Assembly (NCBI RefSeq): GCF_021049245.1
Contig: NZ_CP088020.1
Span: forward strand, 3,788,001 to 3,852,000
DNA length: 64,000 bases
Reading direction: 5' to 3'
Source: Radiobacillus kanasensis
GTDB lineage: Bacteria; Bacillota; Bacilli; Bacillales; Amphibacillaceae
The notes beneath the pieces are model-generated. The model had not been told where the DNA came from. It made no database searches and was given only the letters and a program-made list of their open reading frames with translations. The translations under genes were made by a program, and so were the position numbers. Of this stretch, positions 8,993 through 17,211 are shown in pieces. Positions within the stretch are counted from its first letter, which is position 1. The number at the start of each line of letters is the position of its first letter.

Positions 8993-9235
8993 ATGAAAAA
9001 AAATAATAATTCAAAAATTTCATTTGATTCTATCGTTGGTTGGGCTGGAATGATAGCTATAATTAGTATGTCTTTTCTCGAAGTATCACTTATATATATA
9101 TATATTGTTGGTATTTCCATGTTTATAGTTTTAATCGTAAAGGATTTATATAAAAGAACATGGAATAAAGAAACCACAATATATGTAATTATTGCTTTAG
9201 TATTAATAATACTTATTGTTTTTAAGGCTATATAA
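8993..9235 (+). CDS. Small membrane protein, hypothetical
   Basis: 80 residues with ribosome site GAAAGGGG 6 nt before the ATG. It has a polar, Asn-rich N-terminus (KKNNNSKISFDS) followed by two to three hydrophobic helices with a short basic loop. Codon use is A/T rich like the surrounding patch. It is divergent from the small exported protein gene. No family is recognised, and it might be a lone accessory or toxin-like membrane peptide, though nothing proves that. Confidence 0.45.
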   Translation: MKKNNNSKISFDSIVGWAGMIAIISMSFLEVSLIYIYIVGISMFIVLIVKDLYKRTWNKETTIYVIIALVLIILIVFKAI

Positions 9236-9284
9236 ATTCAATAATGAGAAAGACAATAAATTATTTAATCGAGAGGTGAGTCGA

Positions 9285-9405
9285 TATGATAAAGAGTAAA
9301 ACTTACTCAACAGGAGAATTTTTAAACGAATAAGGATAGAGCTGTAAGCAACGGTGATAAAATCCCTAATAACGACGGTTTCAAATTCCCCAATAATAAC
9401 AGATA
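9285..9405 (+). pseudogene. Small peptide gene, probably frameshifted
   Basis: GAGAGGTGAG precedes ATG 9285, which opens a 15-codon frame ending FLNE-stop. One base off, the frame continues as NKDRAVSNGDKIPNNDGF and ends near 9405 with NNNR-stop. The two pieces together look like one ~40-residue Asn-rich peptide broken by a single indel. This is inference from reading continuity only. Confidence 0.25.
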
Positions 9406-9442
9406 ATCATTTCTATACTAGATCTAGATTTGGAGAGTAGAG

Positions 9443-9736
9443 ATGATAATTAAGATTGGGGAATATTTTATGATTAGAGAATTACATCAAAAAGGATGGT
9501 TAATTACGTCTATCTCTGAAGAAACTGGCTTTGACCCAAAAACTATTCGAAAGTACATAAATTCTGACGAATTACTAAAGCAGAAAAAGACTGATAGGAC
9601 AAGCAGTAATTTGGATCCATTCAAAGATTATTTGAAGAAACGTATTAAAGAAGGAACTACGAATTGCACGGTACTTTTAGAACAAATCAAGGCTATGGGG
9701 TATAAAGTTACAACCGAATTCTTTTTTCACACCTGA
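9443..9736 (+). pseudogene. IS21-family transposase IstA, N-terminal fragment
   Basis: 97 codons. MIRELHQKGWLITSISEETG followed by FDPKTIRKYI is the helix-turn-helix start of IstA. NCTVLLEQIKAMGYK continues the IstA pattern up to about residue 88, then a short unrelated tail reaches a stop. The DDE catalytic domain and the istB helper gene are missing, and no terminal repeats are visible. It is a relic of an insertion sequence. Confidence 0.7.
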
Positions 9737-9823
9737 AATTACAATTATGAATGATATGCCCTAGCATAATCAATATAGATTGTATTTTTTCTTAGATTAT
9801 AAGCAAATTCCATTTACATATAA

Positions 9824-10456
9824 AAAGAAATCAATAAGTATTTCATTGATATTAATTTAAAGGATTCTTCCAAAAAAACGATTAACATAGAAACACCTAA
9901 AATAAGTGAAGGAAGACATGAATTCTTGGTATTAGCGGCAAGAAATCCAGACGAAAACCTTGATAAACCTACTTTTATCCCACCCGAACAGCTTTACATA
10001 ACAAGTAGAAAGACACTTATTTCTGGAAAAGATATTAAGCCCAAAATAAAATATCAAAATATAGAAAATATCACTGCATCGGTAGATAAAAAAATAGGTA
10101 ATATTTACATTTCCAAACAAACATCGACAGATATTAAAGATGCTATATCCCTTGAATATATGACTGATAATAATGGTTATTGGTTAAACATACCTCAAAT
10201 AAGCCCTAATAAAAAACACGCGTTAATAATGATGATTGGAAATAAGCTGATAAATACCAAGTTAATTAAATCAAAACAAGCTGGTACATTACATTTACCT
10301 TTAAATATTAAGGATAATGATATTAGCAGTTATAATAACTTGATAATTGCGTCTATACCATCTCCGTTTGCTTCACTTGATTTAAAAGAGAATAAGGATA
10401 TAATATCAACTTCTTTAATCAGGTTCACAAATAAAGTAAACCTAATAATGGAATGA
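9824..10456 (+). pseudogene. C-terminal fragment of an unknown protein
   Basis: The frame is open from 9824 after a TAA. The first plausible start is only a TTG at 9926 without a ribosome site, yet the sequence before it reads as protein (INIETPKISEGRHEFLVLAA). About 210 codons follow to the stop, including ARNPDENLDKPTFIPPEQLY and a beta-rich, Lys/Ile/Asn-rich remainder. It therefore looks like the downstream part of a larger gene whose front was lost next to the IS21 relic. No family is recognised. Confidence 0.45.
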
Positions 10457-10829
10457 TTCATCCCCAACTTTCGGACTAGAAAAACTAATGAACCATGGAC
10501 TAATTGACTGCTAGAGTTTTTCTTGCCTGAGCAAACACGTTCTATTGTACTCTTTTACTCCATCGCACATTAGGAAGCAGAAGAGAGTCTTGAGATTTAT
10601 ACCTGATTCATATACTATATTGTGAAAGCAAATAAAATTGTTAAATTTATTTAGTTTTTTATATTTATTTGACTAATATGTTTGACCATTTATTTATAAC
10701 CTAGAACCAGATTAATCTGAACAAAATTTTTCATTTTCCTAAATAACATGAAAAATTCAGCAAATTAATTTAAAAATTATCCTGGTATGCGGAAATAATT
10801 TGCTCGTTTACATTTATATACTTAAAGTA
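10457..10829. other. A/T-rich intergenic stretch, no gene seen
   Basis: No coherent reading frame is visible on either strand. A TATACT at 10817-10822 could be the -10 of the structured RNA that follows. Confidence 0.5.
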
Positions 10830-10975
10830 ATCCTGAGGGTTGTTCAGTAGGCGTACAACCCTAGCATAGTAAACGTTGAAAACTATAATTATCTACTGTA
10901 GATAAGGGAGGCGTTTAGCTTAATAAGCCAAAATAAAAAGTCGAGTTCCTAACGTACAGGAATTCGACTTTTTTA
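10830..10975 (+). ncRNA. Candidate small structured RNA with its own terminator
   Basis: A run of hairpins ends in a terminator. AGGGTTGT / ACAACCCT is at 10836-10863. AAACG / CGTTT encloses the near-perfect TTATCTAC / GTAGATAA. GCTT-AAT-AAGC follows. Last comes AAAGTCGAGTTCCT / AGGAATTCGACTTT with a T run at about 10936-10974. TATACT lies ~10 nt upstream. No open frame occurs inside. It is not recognised as a known family. Confidence 0.4.
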
Positions 10976-11212
10976 GATTAAAATTTGCTTAGCGTACAAA
11001 ATTTCCGAAATGTTGGCGATACCCCTAATAGATCTTTCGATTGTTTCCTTCCTTCGCTTTCCGAACGTAACGGACAACCGAAACGTTTGGACACGTAAAC
11101 GCATCTTCGATCTCATCATAAAGCCAATTGGCTGCGTTAAAGGCATGCGTTAACCTTACTTACACTTCCATTCATACATATAAAGTGACACATTATAAAA
11201 GGAAGTGACGGC

Positions 11213-11662
11213 ATGACAGAATTAAATCCGAATAAGCTTACCGTAGAGTTTAGTGATACGGTTACAAAAACAGCACCTATTGTCGGACGTAAATATACCC
11301 TTACACACTCAGATGCAACAGCAGATCTTTTTCTAAACGTGAGTCGGTCCTACGCTTATGAGAAATTAACCGAGAAGAGAGATGAGGTATTGGGAGAGTG
11401 GGTGAAATTTAATCAAGCCTATTTCTTTCATGTGTATGTGCTAGTAAACGGTGGTCAATTTGATCCACAAACGGCGCAAGTTCGCGAGCAAGTATTTAGA
11501 CGCGAGCTTCCACTTGCTCTAAAGGCTATCCGCTACGGTGACCGCTCTCTTTTTGAAACCTTTCCAACCCTAATCCATTCACCAATCGTTATTTTCTTTC
11601 AATCATTCCCATGTTCTACCAAAGAGCTTTGGGGGACTTTCTTTGATTTTGCAATTGAATAG
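11213..11662 (+). CDS. Stay-green (SGR) family protein
   Basis: 149 residues, ribosome site AAAGGAAGTG before the ATG. It begins LNPNKLTVEFSDTV and carries RKYTLTHSDATADLFLNV and RDEVLGEWV, the hallmark of the stay-green family (PF12638). In plants the family removes magnesium from chlorophyll a; shorter bacterial members like this one occur in non-phototrophs, and some have been reported to retain Mg-dechelatase activity. It has no chloroplast-type leader and no C-terminal Cys-rich motif. It is monocistronic and lies between the decayed accessory patch and the restriction genes. Family assignment is good; its physiological role here is unknown. Confidence 0.75.
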   Translation: MTELNPNKLTVEFSDTVTKTAPIVGRKYTLTHSDATADLFLNVSRSYAYEKLTEKRDEVLGEWVKFNQAYFFHVYVLVNGGQFDPQTAQVREQVFRRELPLALKAIRYGDRSLFETFPTLIHSPIVIFFQSFPCSTKELWGTFFDFAIE

Positions 11663-11751
11663 CGAAAAAGAGAGCAAGACTTCTCATTGACACCTATTTA
11701 CCACCATTGTGATATGATACAAAGTATCTAACACATATGGAGGTAGACCTC

Positions 11752-12495
11752 TTGAACCGAGACGCGATCATACAAACTATCCGAAAAGAAAGAGAGTTAC
11801 TTGAATCGAGTATTAACCAACTTATCAAAGATCGAATCCAATACATTCCCATTGCGAACAAAGAATTAATGCCATATGGCTGGAGAAAAGCGGGTAAAGG
11901 CCGCACAGTGTGGAGAATTATTGAGGAAGTTATTAGTCAGAACCTCGAAATGTATGGCAGTCAGTATGGATTTAGATCCGTCATACCTGCACAATCAGAG
12001 GTTGGCGTCTATGACTTTGAATTCGACTTACAATCCGGATCAAAATCCTTCGTAAATATAAAATCTGCGGTAATAGACGGGAAAGTCAACAAAGATGATA
12101 TTTCCAAAGCAATTGGACTCATCGACTTCCTAGAAGAAAATATGAACTGTAAGCTATACGTGGCAACCTTTTTAATTCGTTTCACCGAAGATATGAACGT
12201 GGAATTAGTAAAATGTATTGTCTGCCCAACAACCTGGATTCCGGATGTTTATGTAAATCCTAGTAATAACGGAAACCTTCAATCTAGTAAGTACAAGGAC
12301 TTAACGGCTATGGTCCCTCGAACAAATCAGGAGTTTCTCGTCGAGTTAAAGGAACAAAATAAAATTGCAAAACTGGGTGGAAAAACGAAGCTACAAAAGC
12401 TTGTTTCCAAACAGATGAAAACTGGGGAAAGTCTAAGTAGTATTGCACAATCACTAGAATTAACCACAGAACAATTGAAAGTAATCATCGAATAA
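11752..12495 (+). CDS. Putative type II restriction endonuclease
   Basis: 247 residues from TTG 11752, preferred because GGAGGT (11739-11744) lies 7 nt before it; an upstream ATG at 11737 would overlap that site. The middle contains SEVGVYDFEFDLQSGSKSF then VNIKSAV, an acidic strand followed ~12 residues later by (I)K-S, compatible with a PD-(D/E)xK nuclease core. The C-terminal ~25 residues (SLSSIAQSLELTTEQLKVII) look like a helix-turn-helix. No named endonuclease family is recognised. It converges on an adenine methyltransferase, which is the usual arrangement of a restriction-modification pair, and that context is the main support. Confidence 0.6.
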   Translation: MNRDAIIQTIRKERELLESSINQLIKDRIQYIPIANKELMPYGWRKAGKGRTVWRIIEEVISQNLEMYGSQYGFRSVIPAQSEVGVYDFEFDLQSGSKSFVNIKSAVIDGKVNKDDISKAIGLIDFLEENMNCKLYVATFLIRFTEDMNVELVKCIVCPTTWIPDVYVNPSNNGNLQSSKYKDLTAMVPRTNQEFLVELKEQNKIAKLGGKTKLQKLVSKQMKTGESLSSIAQSLELTTEQLKVIIE

Positions 12496-12498
12496 AAA

Positions 12499-12529
12499 GT
12501 AGAGCTTGGATATAGAATCCAAGCTCTAC
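12499..12529. terminator. Shared convergent terminator of the R-M pair
   Basis: Perfect 12-bp stem GTAGAGCTTGGA / TCCAAGCTCTAC with a 7-nt loop. The TAG stop of the methyltransferase (12526-12528) lies inside the stem, so it ends both genes. Confidence 0.85.
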
Positions 12530-14052
12530 GTATTTGCAATCAAATCTTCATTAAAACGTTTAATCATCGCAATCGTTTCATTACTTATACCCGCCTGCTT
12601 ATACACAAAATCATTTATGTTTTCTAACACATCTTGAAAGGACTTGCCCTCTCTCGCTCTCTCGTGAGCCGTTCTTGCAAATTCCCCCAACTTGGATTTC
12701 GCAGCTTCATCTACACGAAGTAAAGGGATTCGAGACACATAACCTGACGTAATCATATTGGAACGAATCATAACACCTCTTACTAGATACGTCACCAAAC
12801 CAGAATTCAAATATGCCAATAACCACCATGCTTCTTCATCCTCACAAATAATGTTCGCATTCACCCCGTAGGTTGCATTCTCGGGTAAGCGACATGCCGT
12901 GAACGCTACTCCCATCGAGGAGCAGGTGATTCCAGGTTGAAACAATAAAGGCTTATTTCGAACCATAAAATTCTTAATCTCTTTATCGAATTTCAAAAAA
13001 TCCTTGTGCAAATATAATTGATTACCCGTGTAAAAACGATTTTTCCCCGGGTTTTTATAAAATGGGATGGTGAACGGATCCTTTCTTTCTTTCGATAGAT
13101 ATAACTCATCTTTCCCTGTTGAAATCCCCGTAATACATTTGAACGCTTCACCCAGTCGTTCTTCGGAAAAAAGAACTTTAATGTCATCCGGACACTCAAT
13201 AATAAACTCGTCATTGTCATTTAGATTCGTTAATACAATATCCTCTAACGTGTATTGCCTCGCTATACCTGTTTCGTAATCATCAAGCTGCCTAGCAAGT
13301 TGTGCTTGAAATACTTTTTTATTTGAAGGACGATTAGCAATCGAAATTCCTTCCTGAAACTTCTTCCCTTTTTGCAAAATGATAATGCTTGTCCTCACAT
13401 CCGCATCTTGTTCATGAAACAAATCAATCGGACACATCGTGATTTCATGGATTGTACATTCTTGCAAAATTTTTCTTCTCAAATCTGTATGTGCCTTGGC
13501 TGTGAAGAAAGAATCGTACGTGATTAAGCCGATGACAGCTCCTTCTTTCGCGACATCTATAATTGCGGAAAAGAACATACTATACATGTTGTGCACGCCA
13601 ACATCGTCAAACAAGTTCTTCAATGCTGTCTTGTTATTTTTTATATAATCCACTTCATGGCAGTTATAAGGTGGGTTAGCAATAATATAATCATAGTCTA
13701 ATTCTGCTTTTGCATGGCTTTCCTTTAGAAGGTCATCCATTGTTAGCTGAGTATGTTCTGCGTTTCTTTTTGTCTCCTCATAGAAAGCAACAAAATCTCT
13801 TTGAATAAAATGACATTTGTAATTTTCTTTATGACGAAAAACATCAATGCCATCAACCTGTTTCCCTCTAGCAAAAAATGTTTCTAACAGCTCTTCCTTT
13901 CCCACACATGGATCCAATACCTTGTCACCATCTGGCTTTAGAACAAGAAGGCGATTGCTTATATAATTGGCAACGAAAGCCGGGGTAAAGTAGTAGCCTA
14001 ATTCTCTTCGATCGATGTTATCTTTTTCTATTACTTTGACATGTCTACCCAT
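12526..14052 (-). CDS. N6-adenine DNA methyltransferase, gamma class
   Basis: 508 residues, ribosome site GGAGGAG before the ATG. The N-terminus has the ELGYYFTPAFVANYISN pattern of Eco57I/TaqI-type enzymes. AdoMet motif I is DPCVGKE (residues 47-53) and the catalytic motif IV is NPPY (126-129). The order motif I then IV fits gamma-class m6A methyltransferases. A C-terminal ~200-residue region with 'KNPGKNRFYTGNQLYL' is the likely target recognition domain. Size fits a stand-alone type II modification enzyme. It protects host DNA from the convergent putative nuclease. Recognition sequence cannot be read from the protein. Confidence 0.85.
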   Translation of the reverse strand: MGRHVKVIEKDNIDRRELGYYFTPAFVANYISNRLLVLKPDGDKVLDPCVGKEELLETFFARGKQVDGIDVFRHKENYKCHFIQRDFVAFYEETKRNAEHTQLTMDDLLKESHAKAELDYDYIIANPPYNCHEVDYIKNNKTALKNLFDDVGVHNMYSMFFSAIIDVAKEGAVIGLITYDSFFTAKAHTDLRRKILQECTIHEITMCPIDLFHEQDADVRTSIIILQKGKKFQEGISIANRPSNKKVFQAQLARQLDDYETGIARQYTLEDIVLTNLNDNDEFIIECPDDIKVLFSEERLGEAFKCITGISTGKDELYLSKERKDPFTIPFYKNPGKNRFYTGNQLYLHKDFLKFDKEIKNFMVRNKPLLFQPGITCSSMGVAFTACRLPENATYGVNANIICEDEEAWWLLAYLNSGLVTYLVRGVMIRSNMITSGYVSRIPLLRVDEAAKSKLGEFARTAHERAREGKSFQDVLENINDFVYKQAGISNETIAMIKRFNEDLIANT

Positions 14053-14128
14053 TACAATCTCCTCCTATCTAAAAAGTATAATACACCATCTTTCATATAG
14101 CCATGAAAGGATACTCGAACACAAGTAA

Positions 14129-14157
14129 ACCAGGATTCGCGCTTCCTGAATCCTGGT
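14129..14157 (-). terminator. Hairpin downstream of the membrane protein gene
   Basis: 10-bp stem ACCAGGATTC / GAATCCTGGT with a 9-nt loop, just past the stop of the minus-strand gene at 14164. Confidence 0.6.
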
Positions 14158-14163
14158 TTTCCT

Positions 14164-15255
14164 CTATACCCTCTTCATCGTTATACTTTGACGCTTCAAG
14201 TTATTATCATAATATACAAGCTCAAATGTATCCTCGCTTGTCACATAAATTATAAAGTTCCGTTTAACTGGTTCCTCTGAAACAACTGGTTCTACACTAT
14301 CCCCTTCTTCATCAACCGTGACCGGGTAGAGATATAATTTATACGAGTTTTTATCCAGTTTTTCAAACTTATAGTTCATGATGTCAGGGATTTCATCTGC
14401 ATTGACTATATGGTTTTCCAAAGCTAAATAGCCATCATCAGAAAAACTCATACGTACTAATAGTTGTGGACCATCCATAATCGTTTCTTCATAGGCTTCC
14501 CAGTCCCCATCTAATATTGGTACTTGTACTAAGTTTTCCTCTTTTGGATGCTGCAGAGGCATAAATTTATAGATGAAGTCATAAAGCTCCATGTCCATAC
14601 TGTCATACGTCTCTTCTTTTAGCGACTTAAAGTCTTTATAATAAGGAGCCCGAATATCATTAGGATTATACTTGAGCAATGCCTCGGAAACAACAAAGTG
14701 GTAGGAGCCTTTATAGTAGTGGTAGCCTTGGTAGTATGCGAACTCATCCCCATTCGGATTTTCCACTTGTGATACGACCATTGCTTCTTCAATACTCCGA
14801 AACCCCATCATAACTCCATCCGGGTTAATCATCGTTAAGTTTTTATATAACGTTCCATCTGCTTCTTCATATTCTTTAAAATTACTATATTCCGATTCGT
14901 ATGTAACAATTGGATACTTCATCTCACCAGGCTTATATTCATCTACTTTTGTCGGTTGCTTTTCCCTTTCTGTATTTTCCCTTTCCGTTTCATCTGGTTT
15001 TGCACCCGGCTCTTTCACACCTTCTTCTTGTGCGCTTGCCTCTTGTTCAGAAGGTACTTCCATTATTTTATCCTTAATACCAGGAATAACTAATACAACT
15101 CCCACGACAATGAGTAAAAATCCCGTTATTGCCATAGATATAGCCGCTATAGGAAATGAATCATTTTTCTTGATTTGCCTCATTATCAACAAAACGATAG
15201 ATGTAATGAGCAATACTAATCCGATGCCTAAAAAGATCAAAGTTAGATTATACAC
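14164..15255 (-). CDS. Membrane-anchored extracellular protein, hypothetical
   Basis: 363 residues from GTG 15255, chosen because AAAGGAG lies 8 nt upstream. Two membrane helices occupy about 1-70 (LTLIFLGIGLVLLITS and ITGFLLIVVGVVLVIPG). A Glu/Lys-rich linker follows (EVPSEQEASAQEEG, about 75-110). A ~240-residue mixed beta domain completes the protein, with repeated acidic and aromatic residues and no Cys. Both termini of the helix pair place the long domain either outside or inside; the linker resembles cell-wall spacers, so outside is likelier. No known family is recognised. Confidence 0.55.
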   Translation of the reverse strand: MYNLTLIFLGIGLVLLITSIVLLIMRQIKKNDSFPIAAISMAITGFLLIVVGVVLVIPGIKDKIMEVPSEQEASAQEEGVKEPGAKPDETERENTEREKQPTKVDEYKPGEMKYPIVTYESEYSNFKEYEEADGTLYKNLTMINPDGVMMGFRSIEEAMVVSQVENPNGDEFAYYQGYHYYKGSYHFVVSEALLKYNPNDIRAPYYKDFKSLKEETYDSMDMELYDFIYKFMPLQHPKEENLVQVPILDGDWEAYEETIMDGPQLLVRMSFSDDGYLALENHIVNADEIPDIMNYKFEKLDKNSYKLYLYPVTVDEEGDSVEPVVSEEPVKRNFIIYVTSEDTFELVYYDNNLKRQSITMKRV

Positions 15256-15357
15256 TGTTAGAGCTCCTTTGGGTTTATGTATAAAAATGCTGACAAGATA
15301 TAATACCATTTTTTCTGCTGTTTTTAATAGTTTATTTTATCTCTCACATAAAAAAAG

Positions 15358-15380
15358 CCCACCTCCATAAAAAAGGTGGG
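15358..15380 (-). terminator. Terminator of the DUF3298 gene
   Basis: Stem CCCACCT / AGGTGGG. On the minus strand it is followed by a run of seven T's. Confidence 0.7.
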
Positions 15381-15397
15381 TTCGCTTAACAGTAAAC

Positions 15398-16018
15398 TTA
15401 GTTATTTACAGCCATTCTTCCCAGTGGTCCATCTTCTTTCAAGATATCTTGAAGATCATAGACGGAAATTGGGAACATAGGGAATCCAAAAACATAAGGC
15501 GTTATCTCATACAGTTGGAAGTAAATAATCAATGCTTTATCCGCTATATAAAAATCTTGATTTGGTTCAATTTTAGTGAAATCATCTAGCAGCTGAATAT
15601 CCCTCTCTTTTATCTGCTCTTTAATTAAAGTAGACAGCCTTTCCACATAGTTGCTACCGGGCTTAAACAAATCGCTAAGTTTACATAGCTTTCCTTCTTC
15701 CAAATCAAACGTTAACGACTTTATATAGGTCATCCCATGGGCTGCTTGTTTATGATAAGTGTAATTAGAAAGAGATAAACTTAACACCTGACGTTGGTTA
15801 TTTTTAATTTCGTATTGACCTATCACTTCTTCCACAGACGTAGGTATATCGCCATATTGCAGGTCGATTAGCTCCTGTGTTCCCTCCACAATTTTTTTAT
15901 TTATATAGCTTAGTAAGGAATAGTTTTTTATTCCATATATCTGTGGGTAATAAACGGTCTTTTTCGGTCCTTCACTAATGACTTCCGTTTTAATATTTAC
16001 CGGTAAAAAATCAAGCAT
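15398..16018 (-). CDS. DUF3298-domain protein (RsiV C-terminal-like)
   Basis: 206 residues from ATG 16018, chosen over an upstream GTG because AGGGTGAGG precedes it closely. It has no signal peptide. The sequence YYPQIYGIKNYSLLSYINKK, then 'AHGMTYIKSLTFDLEEGKL' and 'LSDLFKPGSNYVERLS', ending with NQDFYIADKALIIYFQLYEI, follows the DUF4163/DUF3298 pattern. This pattern forms the lysozyme-binding outer part of the anti-sigma factor RsiV and occurs alone in many Bacillaceae proteins. Lacking an export signal, it is probably cytoplasmic. It is alone, with its own terminator. The family is sure; the ligand is unknown. Confidence 0.7.
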   Translation of the reverse strand: MLDFLPVNIKTEVISEGPKKTVYYPQIYGIKNYSLLSYINKKIVEGTQELIDLQYGDIPTSVEEVIGQYEIKNNQRQVLSLSLSNYTYHKQAAHGMTYIKSLTFDLEEGKLCKLSDLFKPGSNYVERLSTLIKEQIKERDIQLLDDFTKIEPNQDFYIADKALIIYFQLYEITPYVFGFPMFPISVYDLQDILKEDGPLGRMAVNN

Positions 16019-16174
16019 CTTCCTCACCCTTTTCACGTTTATTATCCAGTGTATTCTTAAAAAAGATGGGCGTGTTAAAAGTAATAGAAGTATCTAATTC
16101 CTTTGTTTAAAATTACCAATTTATTTTCTTTAAAGTGAGAGAAAATACTAGCAAAAACAAAGGAGATTTTCATC

Positions 16175-16882
16175 ATGAAATATAACAAACTTACTTTTAT
16201 TATTCCTATTATGTTGTTACTAGTTGCATGTAACAACAACGATCAGGCGGGTGAGAATAACCCACATGACAACAATCTCAATATTTCTAGTTTGAGAACC
16301 GATTCAAACAGCCAAAATTATCCGGAAACGGAACCCGTAAAAATTCAAGATAAGAAGTACGAGTTTAGAACAAAACCGGGACAAGGTGCACCAAACAAAC
16401 AGCAAGGTATGAACCAACAACAACCAAAAAATCAATCCAATCAAGGTGCGTCGCCACAAGCCCAGCAACAGTCTAATAAGAAAGCTCCACAAAACAATCA
16501 AGGGGCACATGAATTTGTCACTGCTGTCATAGAGCTAACCAATGCAGAAAGACAGAAGGAAGGCTTACCACCTTTAGAAGCATATCCTGAATTAAACAAT
16601 GTAGCAGATACCAAGGCACAAGATATGAATGACAAGGGCTATTTTTCACATACAAGTCCAACTTACGGATCTCCGTTTGATATGATGCGGGACTTCGGCA
16701 TTACTTATCAAGCTGCTGGTGAAAATATTGCGCAAGGTCAACGTACCCCAGAAGATGTCGTCAATGCTTGGATGAATAGTGAAGGACACCGCGCGAATAT
16801 TCTAGATCAGAATTTCACGCATATTGGTGTCGGTTTTGAACAAGCTGGAAATCAGTGGGTGCAGATGTTTGTGAAAAAGTAA
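16175..16882 (+). CDS. CAP/SCP-domain lipoprotein (YkwD-like)
   Basis: 235 residues, ribosome site AAAGGAG before the ATG. A lipoprotein signal (MLLLVAC, Cys at residue 19) directs export and lipid anchoring. A Gln/Asn-rich spacer (about 60-110) is followed by a CAP domain at 114-233. Its family signatures are LTNAERQKEGLPPLEAY, FSHTSPTYGSPFDM, AAGENIAQGQ and NSEGHRANILDQNF. B. subtilis YkwD and related CAP proteins are secreted during sporulation or in stress; their biochemical function is not settled. Terminator follows. Confidence 0.85.
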   Translation: MKYNKLTFIIPIMLLLVACNNNDQAGENNPHDNNLNISSLRTDSNSQNYPETEPVKIQDKKYEFRTKPGQGAPNKQQGMNQQQPKNQSNQGASPQAQQQSNKKAPQNNQGAHEFVTAVIELTNAERQKEGLPPLEAYPELNNVADTKAQDMNDKGYFSHTSPTYGSPFDMMRDFGITYQAAGENIAQGQRTPEDVVNAWMNSEGHRANILDQNFTHIGVGFEQAGNQWVQMFVKK

Positions 16883-16916
16883 AAAATAAAATAAATATTA
16901 CTTATTCAAAAAGTAG

Positions 16917-16947
16917 AGCCGTGTATGTACTTAGCACGGCTTTTTTT
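16917..16947 (+). terminator. Terminator of the CAP lipoprotein gene
   Basis: Stem AGCCGTG / CACGGCT followed by TTTTTTT. Confidence 0.85.
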
Positions 16948-16959
16948 ATTTCGGAACGC

Positions 16960-17058
16960 TTAAAAGTAGATCTCCTCTTTCTTTAGTCCATGCTTTTCTA
17001 ATACTTCTTTACAAACTCCCTTAGATAAAACAATAAAACCACCAACATTCACTTTCAT
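16960..17058 (-). pseudogene. Short coding-like remnant
   Basis: A 32-codon frame read on the minus strand, containing NVGGFIVLSKGVCKEVLEKH and ending EEIYF-stop. It looks protein-like but has no ribosome site. Probably the tail of a lost gene; no family is recognised. Confidence 0.2.
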
Positions 17059-17100
17059 ATTCTTATATTAATTATGAAAATTATTATATTTAAAACAACG

Positions 17101-17114
17101 TGAAAACGCTTTAT
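17101..17114 (+). promoter_or_regulatory. Catabolite-responsive element (cre) for the sugar operon
   Basis: TGAAAACGCTTTAT matches the CcpA site consensus TGWAARCGYTWWCW at 13 of 14 positions. It lies 98-111 nt before the solute-binding protein gene. Glucose repression of the operon is inferred. Confidence 0.7.
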
Positions 17115-17211
17115 ACTCGGATATAACAGGATAAACAAAGAAAATAGACTCATATAAAGATAGCACTATTTCCTTTAGTTTATTGATAAAAATAAAAATG
17201 GAGGGTCAAAA

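Noticed and set aside
8935..9177. N-terminal extension of the small exported protein
   Set aside because: It overlaps the divergent small membrane gene; the ribosome site and signal peptide both point to ATG 8934.
10990..11150. Minus-strand protein-like stretch with VVRYVRKAKEGN
   Set aside because: It looks like a transposase scrap but has a stop soon after and no clear family alignment; too weak for a feature.
11687..11718. TTGACA ... TATGAT promoter before the nuclease gene
   Set aside because: Spacing is 20 bases, beyond the usual 16-18; plausible but not firm enough to list.
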